Assembly: GCA_016722505.1 (NCBI GenBank)
Contig: JADKJH010000001.1
Location: forward strand, 744,001 to 808,000
Direction of reading: 5' to 3'
From: Holophagaceae bacterium
Lineage (GTDB): Bacteria > Acidobacteriota > Holophagae > Holophagales > Holophagaceae
DNA: 64,000 bases
Part shown: one piece after another, positions 51,086-60,804 of the stretch
Layout of the letters: every line of letters begins with the position of its first letter
Numbering within the stretch: position 1 is the stretch's first letter
Notes under the pieces: generated by a model
Told to the model about the DNA's origin: nothing
The model's database searches: none
Seen by the model: only the letters and a program-made list of their open reading frames with translations
Made by a program: the position numbers and the translations under genes

Positions 51086-52845
51086 TCCTGCAGGCGCTTT
51101 ACGACTACTACCAGCGGAAAGGTGACCTTGCTCCAGAAGGATTCGCCTGGGTCGAGCTTCCATTTGTAATCGTCATCAATTCTGAAGGCCTGTTTCTCGC
51201 GCTTGAAGACACTCGTGAAGGCGAGGGCCGGAACAGGCGTTCGAAGCAATACCTGTTACCAAAGCCTAAACCGCGTTCCGGCTCGAAAAGCTATGCGATC
51301 ACACACCTGTTGTGGGACCACACCGGATATGTGCTCCGCCATTCGAAATCAGAAGAGCCAAAAGATAAACTTCTCGCGCAGGAACAACACCTCGCTTGGA
51401 CCGAGTCGCTTAGTTCGCTTGAGGAACGCTTCCCCTCTGAACCTGGAATCCGTGCGATGCGAAACTTCTACCGCTCAGCGCGGATTTCAGAAGTATTGTC
51501 CGCTGGTCTATGGCCTGAGTGCCAGAGAATTCCAGGGTGCAATGTGGCGTTTCGTCTCGATGGAGAGCCGGGTCCCATTCCTTGTTCAGAGTCAATTCGC
51601 GCCATCGTTCAGGCTGAAGTTGACGATACCGCTGGAGCAATGAATGAGGAAAGCAGTTCACAAATTGGAATTTGTTTGATCACAGGCAATCGAGGTGAGA
51701 TTGCTCGCCTTCACACCAGAACGCCTATCAGCAAGGACTCGAAATCACTCGTCAATTTTCAACGAAACAGTGGTTATGACTCTTATGGGAAAGAACAGGC
51801 CTTCAATGCACCTGTTGGCAAGGCGGCCGAAGCAGCCTATACAACCGCACTGAAGTCTCTTCTCTCCAAGGACTCCAAGCAAAAACTCCAGGTGGGTGAT
51901 GCCACCACCGTCTTCTGGGCCCAGCGAAAGACGGATTTCGAGAACCACTTCGCGGCCTATTTCGGATTTTCCCCGAAGGATGACCCGGATGCAGAAAGGC
52001 TTGCCGTCAAGGCTCTCTATGAGAGCACATTCACGGGCAATCTCGCTGCCGAGGGCAATACTCGCTTTTTCGTGCTGGGCCTTTCCCCCAACGCTGCGCG
52101 TATCTCAGTGCGCTTCTGGCACCAGGACACTCTGGCGAGCCTTTCCGAAAAACTGCGCCGACACTTTGACGATCTGGAGATCGTGCTTTCTCCCAAGGAT
52201 CCAGGCCACCGTGCCCTCATGCCTCTGCTCTGTAGTCTCGTCCTGGGGGGAAAGGCGGAAAATGTACCGCCCAATCTCGCGGGGGCCGTGGTGCGCGCCA
52301 TCCTCAGTGGCGGACTCTATCCCCAGACCTTGCTCCAACTCGCCGTTCGTCGCATCCGCGCCGAGCGCACCGTGACCCGTGCCAGGGCAGCCGTGCTTAA
52401 GGCTGTCCTCAACCGAGCCCTTCATCAAAGGCCCACCGATCAAAAGGAGATCGCCGTGTCGTTAGATCCGACCTACACCAACCAGGGTTATGTCCTTGGG
52501 CGCATCTTTGCTGTTCTGGAAAGAATCCAGTCGGCTTCCAACAACTACCAGGAAGTCAATGCAAGCATCAGGGACCGTTTCTATGGTGCCTTTTCAAGCT
52601 CCCCGGTAACCACCTATCCACTCCTGATGAAGCTGAAAAACCATCATCTCAAGAAGATCGAGCGACGGGGTGAGGCTGTAAACCTAGAGCGGATGCTCGG
52701 CGAAATTGTTGACCTCCTTCCTCCGAATGGGCCACAGCCCCACCTCCCCATGGAAGAACAGGCTCGCTTCGCCATTGGTTACTACCATCAGCGCCAAGCT
52801 TTCTTCACAAAGTCCACCAAGTCTGACACGGAAACCCAGGCCTAA
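51082..52845 (+). CDS. cas8c: Cas8c (Csd1), large Cascade subunit
   Basis: A 587-residue protein starting MILQALYDYYQRKGDLAPEGF, the usual Csd1 N-terminus; the middle contains GYVLRHSKSEEPKDK and NRGEIARLHT. The conserved block TRFFVLGLSPNAARISVRFW is followed by YPQTLLQLAVRRIRAERTVTR and YVLGRIFAVLERIQ. The large subunit recognises the PAM. It overlaps cas5c by four bases and is followed by cas7 ten bases later. Parts of the middle (about 51.4-51.8 kb) are more AT-rich than the flanks. Confidence 0.93.
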   Translation: MILQALYDYYQRKGDLAPEGFAWVELPFVIVINSEGLFLALEDTREGEGRNRRSKQYLLPKPKPRSGSKSYAITHLLWDHTGYVLRHSKSEEPKDKLLAQEQHLAWTESLSSLEERFPSEPGIRAMRNFYRSARISEVLSAGLWPECQRIPGCNVAFRLDGEPGPIPCSESIRAIVQAEVDDTAGAMNEESSSQIGICLITGNRGEIARLHTRTPISKDSKSLVNFQRNSGYDSYGKEQAFNAPVGKAAEAAYTTALKSLLSKDSKQKLQVGDATTVFWAQRKTDFENHFAAYFGFSPKDDPDAERLAVKALYESTFTGNLAAEGNTRFFVLGLSPNAARISVRFWHQDTLASLSEKLRRHFDDLEIVLSPKDPGHRALMPLLCSLVLGGKAENVPPNLAGAVVRAILSGGLYPQTLLQLAVRRIRAERTVTRARAAVLKAVLNRALHQRPTDQKEIAVSLDPTYTNQGYVLGRIFAVLERIQSASNNYQEVNASIRDRFYGAFSSSPVTTYPLLMKLKNHHLKKIERRGEAVNLERMLGEIVDLLPPNGPQPHLPMEEQARFAIGYYHQRQAFFTKSTKSDTETQA

Positions 52846-52855
52846 GGAGCCAGCC

Positions 52856-53767
52856 ATGACCCTCACCAAGCGTTACGATTTCGTCCTCTTCTTTGATGTG
52901 CAGGATGGCAACCCAAATGGCGATCCCGACGCTGGCAACTTGCCCCGCGTAGATGCGGAGACGGGCATGGGCCTCGTTACCGATGTCTGTCTCAAGCGGA
53001 AGGTTCGGAACTATGTGCAGCTCGCTAAGAAGTCACAGGTACCTTTCGATATATTCGTAAAATCAAAAGAAATATCTGGTATCGAGACGATCTTGAATAA
53101 AGAGATTCGCATAGGTTATGAAGAGCTTTGTGTTGATCTCCAAAGCGAGCAGGATGCTGACGGAAAGAAACGAAAAGACAAAGGATCTGCCCAAGGATCA
53201 GAGGTCGCTAAGGGACGAGATTACCTTTGTGCAAAGTTTTTTGACATCCGCACATTCGGGGCAGTGATGAGCACTGGGCCAAATGCTGGACAAGTCCGCG
53301 GTCCCATTCAGCTGACTTTCGCACGCTCCGTCGAACCAGTTGTTGCGCTGGAACATGCTTTGACCGTTTCTGCGGCCCGCATGGAAGAGAAGGGGTACGA
53401 GGAACAGGTAGGCATCCAAGGCCGCAAGTACACCGTTCCCTACGGTCTCTACTGCGCCCACGGCTTCGTTTCGGCCCATCTGGCCTCACAAACGGGTTTC
53501 ACCCAGGATGACCTGAATCTCTTTTGGCAGGCCCTGGAAGACATGTTCGATCACGACCATTCCGCCGCGCGAGGGCTCATGACCACACGGAGACTCGTAA
53601 TCTTTGAACACGAGACAGCCCTTGGAAACGCGCATGCCAGCGATCTGTTCGATCGGGTGACCTGGAAGCGGACCACCGAGGGTCCAGCCCGCGCGTTCAC
53701 GGATTACGAACTTCTCCTTGATGGAAAACCCCTTCCTGTAATCCGCACCATGGTCCCCGTGCATTGA
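52856..53767 (+). CDS. cas7c: Cas7c (Csd2), Cascade backbone subunit
   Basis: A 303-residue RAMP protein that coats the crRNA. It starts RYDFVLFFDVQDGNPNGDPD with the G/N-rich motif typical of Csd2/Csh2. RTFGAVMSTGPNAGQVRGPI and YGLYCAHGFVSAHLA are further signatures. ATG 52856 has AAGGAG upstream; the frame is open from 52706 but inside cas8c. Bases 53041-53240 are clearly more AT-rich than the surroundings, covering a loop region between the two conserved blocks. Confidence 0.95.
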   Translation: MTLTKRYDFVLFFDVQDGNPNGDPDAGNLPRVDAETGMGLVTDVCLKRKVRNYVQLAKKSQVPFDIFVKSKEISGIETILNKEIRIGYEELCVDLQSEQDADGKKRKDKGSAQGSEVAKGRDYLCAKFFDIRTFGAVMSTGPNAGQVRGPIQLTFARSVEPVVALEHALTVSAARMEEKGYEEQVGIQGRKYTVPYGLYCAHGFVSAHLASQTGFTQDDLNLFWQALEDMFDHDHSAARGLMTTRRLVIFEHETALGNAHASDLFDRVTWKRTTEGPARAFTDYELLLDGKPLPVIRTMVPVH

Positions 53768-53770
53768 TCC

Positions 53771-54397
53771 ATGGAAGACGACGATCTGCTGGTTCCCCTT
53801 TCCGCGCTGGAGCATTGGAGCTTCTGTCGGCGGCAGTGTGGGCTCATCCATTTGGAGGGGATGTGGGCAGAGAATGTCCGCACGGTTGAAGGCAAGCAGC
53901 TTCACGAGAAGGTGGATCTTCCTGGTCTCGAACAGCGTCCGGGCGTCCGCTTGGCACGGGCACTGGCGCTGAAATCGGAGCGGCACGGGCTCATCTGGAA
54001 GGCTGATCTGGTGGCCTTCTACGATGATCCCGCTTACCCGGTGACGGGCCGCCCTTTCCCGGTGGAATACAAACGCAGCATCAAGAATAATTTCCGCCAC
54101 GCGGAATTGCAGCTCTGCGCCCAGGCGCTGTGCCTGGAGGAAATGTTGGGGGTTCGCGTTCCAGCGGGAGCCCTATATTTCGGAGCCTCACGGCGTCGCC
54201 GCGAAGTGGCCATTGATGAACTTCTTCGGCTGGAAACCTTGGAAGCCGTGCGGGAGATTCTGTCCATGCTGAAGGAGGGACGGACGCCGCCGCCAGAGCC
54301 CGGACCCAAGTGTGAACAGTGCAGCCTGAAAGATCTCTGCATGCCGGACCTTCCTGGCCCCGGCGCGCAGGATGCCTATCTGCGGGGGCTCCGATGA
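53771..54397 (+). CDS. cas4: Cas4 exonuclease, spacer acquisition
   Basis: A 208-residue RecB-like nuclease with a Fe-S cluster. The first Cys is in FCRRQCGLIHLEG, and the C-terminal three in KCEQCSLKDLCMP. The nuclease motifs are GLIWKADLVAFYDD (Asp) and FPVEYKRSIK (E-x-K). In type I-C it works with Cas1-Cas2 to select PAM-compatible prespacers and set spacer length. It lies three bases after cas7 and overlaps cas1 by four. Confidence 0.95.
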   Translation: MEDDDLLVPLSALEHWSFCRRQCGLIHLEGMWAENVRTVEGKQLHEKVDLPGLEQRPGVRLARALALKSERHGLIWKADLVAFYDDPAYPVTGRPFPVEYKRSIKNNFRHAELQLCAQALCLEEMLGVRVPAGALYFGASRRRREVAIDELLRLETLEAVREILSMLKEGRTPPPEPGPKCEQCSLKDLCMPDLPGPGAQDAYLRGLR

Positions 54398-55422
54398 TCC
54401 TTCTGAACACCCTTTACCTCACCACACCCGAAACGCAGCTTTACAAGGAAGGCGAAACGGTCGTGGTGAAGATCGAGCGGGAGAAGCGCCTGCAGGTGCC
54501 CATTCATCATCTGCAAGCCATCGTGTGCATGGGGCCGGTGTACTTGAGTCCCGAGCTGATGCACATGTGTTTGGAACGGGATGTGGCCGTTAGTTTTCTT
54601 ACGGAGCGGGGCCGTTTTCTAGGGCGTCTGGAGGGCCTGGATCACTCAAGCGCGCTGCTGCGCGTGAACCAGCACCGGGCCCATGCGGATACTGAGCGCA
54701 GCCTGGCCCTCGCCAAGTCCATGGTCCAGGGCAAGCTGGCCAATCAGCGCCATGTATTGCAGCGGGCCGCCCGCGAGGCAGAGGGCGAAAGCGCAACAGA
54801 ATTGGCCCGAGCTGCCACCCGGATGCCACTGATCCAGGATCAGGTAGACCGCATGGAGACGCACGATCAGGTGCGTGGCTGCGAAGGCGAGGGGGCCGCT
54901 ACCTATTTCAACGTGTTTGGCCATCTGGTGCGCCAGCAGCGCGAGGCTTTTCAGTGGAACGGCCGCAATCGTCGCCCGCCGAAGGATCCACTCAACGCCC
55001 TGATTTCTTTTGGCTACGCACTCTTGCTGGGAGATTGTATTTCAGCGCTTCAAACCGTAGGTCTGGACCCGGCGCTTGGGTTTCTGCATGCCTTCCGTGC
55101 GGGACGCCCAGCCTTGGCACTGGATCTGATGGAGCATTTGCGGCCGTTGGTAGCGGATCGTTTGGCGCTCACTCTTGTGAATAATCAACAGGTGAACGCG
55201 AAGGGTTTTCGCGTTACCGAAAGCGGTGCGGTGGAGATGGACGATGACACACGCAAGACCGTGATCACTTCACACCAGAAACGGAAGGCCGAGATCATCC
55301 AGCATCCCTTCCTGAATCAGGACGTGCCATGGGGCCTTGTGCCGCTCCTGGAAGCACGACTTCTGGCCCGAACGCTACGGGGCGATCTCGATGCCTTCCC
55401 ACCATTTCATCCGAAAGGCTGA
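54394..55422 (+). CDS. cas1: Cas1 integrase
   Basis: A 342-residue protein that, with Cas2, inserts spacers at the leader end. The N-terminal domain starts LLNTLYLTTPETQLYKEGET. The catalytic helical domain has GCEGEGAATYFNVFGHLVRQ (Glu), LGFLHAFRAGRPALALDLME (His and Asp/Glu) and the family pattern RPPKDPLNALISFGYALLL. ATG 54394 overlaps the cas4 stop; the upstream frame lies inside cas4. Confidence 0.96.
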   Translation: MILLNTLYLTTPETQLYKEGETVVVKIEREKRLQVPIHHLQAIVCMGPVYLSPELMHMCLERDVAVSFLTERGRFLGRLEGLDHSSALLRVNQHRAHADTERSLALAKSMVQGKLANQRHVLQRAAREAEGESATELARAATRMPLIQDQVDRMETHDQVRGCEGEGAATYFNVFGHLVRQQREAFQWNGRNRRPPKDPLNALISFGYALLLGDCISALQTVGLDPALGFLHAFRAGRPALALDLMEHLRPLVADRLALTLVNNQQVNAKGFRVTESGAVEMDDDTRKTVITSHQKRKAEIIQHPFLNQDVPWGLVPLLEARLLARTLRGDLDAFPPFHPKG

Positions 55423-55425
55423 GAC

Positions 55426-55716
55426 ATGGTTGTGCTCGTGACCTACGACATCACGACTTTGGAGAAGGAAGGGCGGCGGCGCCTGCGGAGAGTCGCCAAA
55501 GCCTGCCTGAGCTGCTGGCAGCGCGTCCAATTTTCCGTATTCGAATGCAACCTTACGCCCGCGCTTTGGACAGACCTTCGCGGTAAACTGCTCTCGATCT
55601 ACGATCCAAAGGAAGATAGTCTGCGTTTTTACTTTCTCGGTGAAGACGATGTCAAACAAGCCGAGCACCATGGCACCAAACCCAGTCTCGATTTCGAGGC
55701 TCCGCTGGTGCTTTGA
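55426..55716 (+). CDS. cas2: Cas2
   Basis: A 96-residue ferredoxin-fold protein starting MVVLVTYDITT, with the conserved Asp, and VQFSVFECNLTPALW. It dimerises and bridges two Cas1 dimers in the integration complex. Its ATG is three bases after the cas1 stop, and it is the last cas gene before the leader. Confidence 0.95.
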   Translation: MVVLVTYDITTLEKEGRRRLRRVAKACLSCWQRVQFSVFECNLTPALWTDLRGKLLSIYDPKEDSLRFYFLGEDDVKQAEHHGTKPSLDFEAPLVL

Positions 55717-55902
55717 AGGCTCGGCGCGAACCCCCAGTGAACGGCAATTCCCAGGACACTTCGCGCCGTTTCACAGGTCTTTGAAAACCAAATATTTAGA
55801 GAAGAAGGCTAGCTTTTCTTCAACAAGGAAGGGGTTCCGCAGGCAGCCCTTCGCGTATTACCTCTTACAACACCTTTACACCCAATATTTAGCGTTGGGT
55901 GA
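55717..55902 (+). promoter_or_regulatory. CRISPR leader
   Basis: The 186 bases between cas2 and the first repeat are AT-richer than the flanks. They contain an imperfect palindrome (GAAGAAGGCTAGCTTTTCTTC region, 55801-55821) and two copies of AATATTTAG (55791-55799 and 55884-55892) that may be protein-binding sites. The repeats next to it are intact, while those at the far end are degenerate, which sets the leader side. Confidence 0.8.
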
Positions 55903-58538
55903 GTCGCGCGGGCCTCGAAACCCGCGCGTGGATTGAAACAAGCATCCACCAGTCTGCTGGATCTCCGCGACCGCGTCGCGCGGGCCTCGAAACCCGCGCG
56001 TGGATTGAAACTGGATCTCCAACCAGCCTGGTGTGCTCTTCAATGTCGCGCGGGCCTCGAAACCCGCGCGTGGATTGAAACAAGCATCCACCAGTCTGCT
56101 GGATCTCCGCGACCGTCGCGCGGGCCTCGAAACCCGCGCGTGGATTGAAACATCAGCATGGCCGCGACGGCCTTGACGAAACACGTCGCGCGGGCCTCGA
56201 AACCCGCGCGTGGATTGAAACAAAATTATTCAGGATTTTTCTAAAAATTCACCCGTCGCGCGGGCCTCGAAACCCGCGCGTGGATTGAAACACGACCGCT
56301 TTGGCGGGTACTGGCCAGGCTATTTGTCGCGCGGGCCTCGAAACCCGCGCGTGGATTGAAACAGTTTGTGGCCACCATCACGGCCGCGGGCGCGAAGTCG
56401 CGCGGGCCTCGAAACCCGCGCGTGGATTGAAACAATGTGTGGAAGGCCGACAAGGTCACGTTTCGGACGGTCGCGCGGGCCTCGAAACCCGCGCGTGGAT
56501 TGAAACCGGGGCATCCCTCTCGAATTTGGGGATACTCCGCGTCGCGCGGGCCTCGAACCCCGCGCGTGGATTGAAACCGCGGTCATCATCGCGCCGTCTC
56601 AGGCTGAGGAAGTCGCGCGGGCCTCGAAACCCGCGCGTGGATTGAAACAATTTTTGGTTCCGCCATTTTCCGCCGCCTTGTGGTCGCGCGGGCCTCGAAA
56701 CCCGCGCGTGGATTGAAACACGCTGATATCCAGCTGCAAGGTGTATGCGCCAGTCGCGCGGGCCTCGAAACCCGCGCGTGGATTGAAACACGATCTGTGC
56801 CATAGCCGGGTTCAAGGCGCTGACGTCGCGCGGGCCTCGAAACCCGCGCGTGGATTGAAACTCCGACGGCGCCCTGCGCGTCGAGACCAAAGACGGTCGC
56901 GCGGGCCTCGAAACCCGCGCGTGGATTGAAACGGAATTGGTGCCACTGGCATCAATCAATTCGTAGGTCGCGCGGGCCTCGAAACCCGCGCGTGGATTGA
57001 AACAGGTGGGCCACGGGAATCCCGAAACCGCTTTCCGTCGCGCGGGCCTCGAAACCCGCGCGTGGATTGAAACAAACCGGTGATGACAGGTACATGTCCC
57101 TGGCCTTGTCGCGCGGGCCTCGAAACCCGCGCGTGGATTGAAACCAAGTCTTTGGCGTTTTCGATTTCCGTAAACACCGTCGCGCGGGCCTCGAAACCCG
57201 CGCGTGGATTGAAACTACCTGCGCGAGAGTCGACGCGAGAAGACGGAGTCGCGCGGGCCTCGAAACCCGCGCGTGGATTGAAACGCGATCTTCGAGGTAT
57301 TAGGTAAGCCGCTACCGGTCGCGCGGGCCTCGAAACCCGCGCGTGGATTGAAACCGCTATCCAGAGCCTTATACAGACCTAGGCTGCGGGTCGCGCGGGC
57401 CTCGAAACCCGCGCGTGGATTGAAACACGACCTCGATGCGCGGCTCGTACCGCTTCAGCGGTCGCGCGGGCCTCGAAACCCGCGCGTGGATTGAAACGCC
57501 GGTACGCTGCACATCCAGCCGCACCAGGGTTTGTCGCGCGGGCCTCGAAACCCGCGCGTGGATTGAAACTCTGAGTCGTGAAGCCCTTTGATTTTGTCCA
57601 TCTGGTCGCGCGGGCCTCGAAACCCGCGCGTGGATTGAAACCTGCCGATATCGGTGCTCAACCCCATAGTGCCGCGTCGCGCGGGCCTCGAAACCCGCGC
57701 GTGGATTGAAACAGGTATGACCGCTGCTAGTCGGAGCCTCCCCATGGTCGCGCGGGCCTCGAAACCCGCGCGTGGATTGAAACAAATGGCAACACTCAAC
57801 CCGGCGTGCTCCCTGAGGTCGCGCGGGCCTCGAAACCCGCGCGTGGATTGAAACGAAAAACCAGGATACGGCTTGCTCCCGAATGACGTCGCGCGGGCCT
57901 CGAAACCCGCGCGTGGATTGAAACGCCTGGCCCTAGGCATCACCGCCTAGTGCCCTCGTCGCGCGGGCCTCGAAACCCGCGCGTGGATTGAAACCGTTGA
58001 TGGCCAGGACCACCTTCAGGGCGCCATCGTCGCGCGGGCCTCGAAACCCGCGCGTGGATTGAAACAAGGGGTTCGGACCGTTTGGCTGCCCGGTTTCGTC
58101 GCGCGGGCCTCGAAACCCGCGCGTGGATTGAAACCAAAATCTCGCACCTGTGGCCCGCGGCCGTCACGGTCGCGCGGGCCTCGAAACCCGCGCGTGGATT
58201 GAAACGATGCGGAATGGGGTGTGCTGGGGGCAGATGATGTCGCGCGGGCCTCGAAACCCGCGCGTGGATTGAAACACGTCCCCGAAATCACCATCCTTGA
58301 GGCAATCGGTCGCGCGGGCCTCGAAACCCGCGCGTGGATTGAAACTGAATGTGGATACTACGAATGGGTTTGTACAGGGTCGCGCGGGCTTCGAAACCCG
58401 CGCGTGGATTGAAACCAGTTTCCGGCAAAAAGGCCGTCTTCCACCGCATGTCGCGCGGGCTTCGAAACCCGCGCGTGGATTGAAATATCGACAACCTGCA
58501 CGGCACGGCCAACGAGCTGGGTCGCGCGGGCTTCGAAG
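55903..58538 (+). CRISPR. Type I-C CRISPR array, 37 full repeats plus a truncated last repeat
   Basis: The 37-bp repeat begins GTCGCGCGGGCCTCGAAACC and ends CGTGGATTGAAAC. It contains an 8-bp stem (CGCGCGGG/CCCGCGCG), and ATTGAAAC is the crRNA handle. Repeat starts run from 55903 to 58450, with a truncated copy at 58521-58538. The 37 spacers are 32-36 bases. Repeat 10 (56541) has one base change in the loop. Repeats 36-38 (from 58379) have C-to-T in the loop, and repeat 37 also ends in T. Spacers 1 (55940-55974) and 3 (56082-56114) are the same sequence except for two extra bases at the end of spacer 1. Confidence 0.98.
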
Positions 58539-58674
58539 ACTGTCCCTCACACCGAGCCCACCATCTTGTCCCACGGTAGGGAATAGACGGAATGGGCGGC
58601 AGGGAAAAGAATGATGGTGCGCCTTTCTGTGGCTTTTGCATCCTGCCCATCCCATCACCCATTCTGGAGGCTCC

Positions 58675-60514
58675 ATGAAATACCTGGACGATGCCCGCGA
58701 CATCAAGTTCAACCTTTTTGAGTGGCTGGATCTCGACGCGGTGCTGGACTCTGAGGCTTACGGCGAATTCGACCGCGAGCAGCTGGAGATGGTGCTGGAT
58801 GAGGCGCTGAAGGTCAGCAAAGGCAGCGTTGCGGCTTGCAACGAGGCGGGAGACCGCATCGGGGCCCGCTTCGAGAATGGCCAGGTTTATCTCCCCGAAG
58901 GCTTCGCAACGGCCTACCAGGACCTTGCCTCCGGGGGCTGGATCAGCCCCACCATGGGGACCATGTTCGGAGGCATGGGGCTGCCCTGACTCGGTAGGCA
59001 CCGGCATCAGCGAGTTCATCATGGGAGCCAATACCTCCTTGAGCCTCCAGATCCTTCTTAATCGCGGCGCGGCCCATCTCATCGAGAACTTTGGATCCGA
59101 TGAGCTTAAGGCCACCTACTGCGAGCGCATGTACAGCGGCGAATGGACCGGCACCATGTGTCTCACGGAAGCAGGCGCCGGCAGCGATCTCGGCGAAATC
59201 AAGACCTCGGCGGTGAAGCAGGCCGATGGCAGCTACCTGTTGAGCGGCGAAAAAATATTCATCACCAGCGGCAACCACGACCTGACACCGAACATCATCC
59301 ACGCGGTGCTGGCCCGAACCCCCGGAGCTCCCGCAGGCGCCAAGGGCCTCAGCCTTTTCGTGGTTCCCAAAATCCGCGTGACTACGGATGGCTCCCTGGG
59401 CGATCCCAACGATGTGGTCTGCGCCGGAATCGAGCACAAGCTCGGCATCCACGGTTCCCCTACTTGCAGTTTGGTGTTCGGGAACAGCGGCGCCTGCCAG
59501 GGATTCCTGCTGGGCCAGGAAGGCCAGGGCATCAGCTTAATGTTCCAGATGATGAACGCGGCCCGCTATGAAGTGGGCATCCAGGGCCTAAGCATCGCCG
59601 CCGCCGCCCAGCAGGCCGCCCTGGCCTACTCACGCGAGCGGCTCCAAGGCCGCAGCTTCTCCAACAAGAAAGCAGACGCCCCCCAATCTCCCATCGTGCA
59701 GCATCCCGAGGTGCGCCGTTCCCTGCTGCTGCAGGCCTCCTATGTGCAGGCCATGCGCGCCCTGGTCTCTTACACAGGCTGGTGCATGGATATGGCTCAC
59801 GTGACCAAGGGCGAGGAACACGACCGCTGGCAAGGCCTGGTGGAGCTGTTCACGCCGGTATGCAAGGCCTGGTGCTCGGACTGGGGTTTCCGCGTGACGG
59901 AATGGGCGCTCCAGACCTTTGGCGGCTACGGCTACACCATGGATTACCCGGCCGAACAGTACTTGAGGGACTGCAAGATCGCCTCCATCTACGAGGGCAC
60001 CAACGGCATCCAGGCTCTCGATTTGGTGGGGCGCAAACTCCGCATGCAGGAAGGGCGTCCCGTGAAGCATCTCCTGGGCTTGGTGGCGGAAGCCGCCCAG
60101 TCGCTCGCATCGGACCCAATCCTGGCTTCCTCCGCCCAGCAGCTGGCCTCGGCCGCGAAGGCCATGGGCACAGTGCTCACCGAGCTTCCCGCCCGTGAGA
60201 ACGGTATGATGCTGACCGTCTTGAACGCTGTGCCTATGCTGGACATGCTCGGCCACATGGTTGCGGGCCACTTATTGCTGCAACAGGCCTTGGTGGCCAA
60301 AGCCAAGCTGGCCGCGCTCCTCCAGGAGCGGGGCGTGGCCGCAGAAGATGCAGCAGCGGTGCGCGCTCTGCTCACAGAAAGCCCGGAAGCAGCTTTCTAC
60401 CACAACAAGATCCAGGTGGCGATCCACTTCGCCCACCGGGGCCTGCCCCTGGTAGCGGCCCAAGCCGTGGCCCTGCGCGCCGGAGAAACGGCGCCCATGG
60501 ACGCGGTTTTATAA
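58675..60514 (+). pseudogene. Acyl-CoA dehydrogenase (AcdA-type, long) with a +1 frameshift
   Basis: ATG 58675 (GGAGG upstream) starts the frame KYLDDARDIKFNLFEWLDLD, which continues to GGMGLP and a TGA at 58987-58989. The next frame continues at once with DSVGTGISEFIMGANTSLSL and carries the rest of the enzyme: MCLTEAGAGSDLGEIKT, KIFITSGNHDLTPN, QMMNAARYEVGIQGLSIAAA, LQTFGGYGYTMDY and IYEGTNGIQALDLVGRKL. A C-terminal helical extension ends at 60514. Together they make a protein of about 612 residues, normal for this class. The join is CTG-CCC-TGA-C, where a +1 slip on CCC would read through; it could also be a one-base insertion. Confidence 0.85.
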
Positions 60515-60550
60515 ACAGCCACGGGGTTTCATACCGAGTTGTATTCAAAG

Positions 60551-60780
60551 AAATAGAACCACCAAGGCACAAAGAGACTCGTCATGTGCCAGCTTCGCGG
60601 ATGAAATTCAGGCGGCCCGGCGCGGATCACACCTAAGCGTGAGCCCGCCGGGCCGCCTGAATTTGCGGGCCTTCGGCCCGCAGGCGCTACGCGCCTCGCG
60701 AAGCGGTTTCCGGCCCAAATTATGAGTGGTAGTGATTGGCTTTCTTGGAGTGCTTGGCGTCTTGGCGGTGAATCATTTTC
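60551..60780. repeat. Composite intergenic repeat, copy B
   Basis: Outer arms (left CACCAAGGCACAAAGAGACT; right the inverted partner near 60726-60780, containing CTTGGCGTCTTGGCGG) surround a core at 60584-60713 that matches copy A at 22511-22645. The 19-bp inverted repeat is perfect (60604-60622 with 60646-60664), with a compensating end pair (A-T instead of G-C). The apical segment and the second hairpin loop are reverse-complemented relative to copy A. No gene is seen in 60515-60804. Confidence 0.78.
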
Positions 60781-60804
60781 TACACGACAAAACGCGACGA
60801 GGTA

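Noticed and set aside
55876..58712. Many open frames on both strands with repeated Arg/Pro/Ser-rich words over the CRISPR region
   Set aside because: They are translations of the 37-bp CRISPR repeats and have no ribosome sites or domains.
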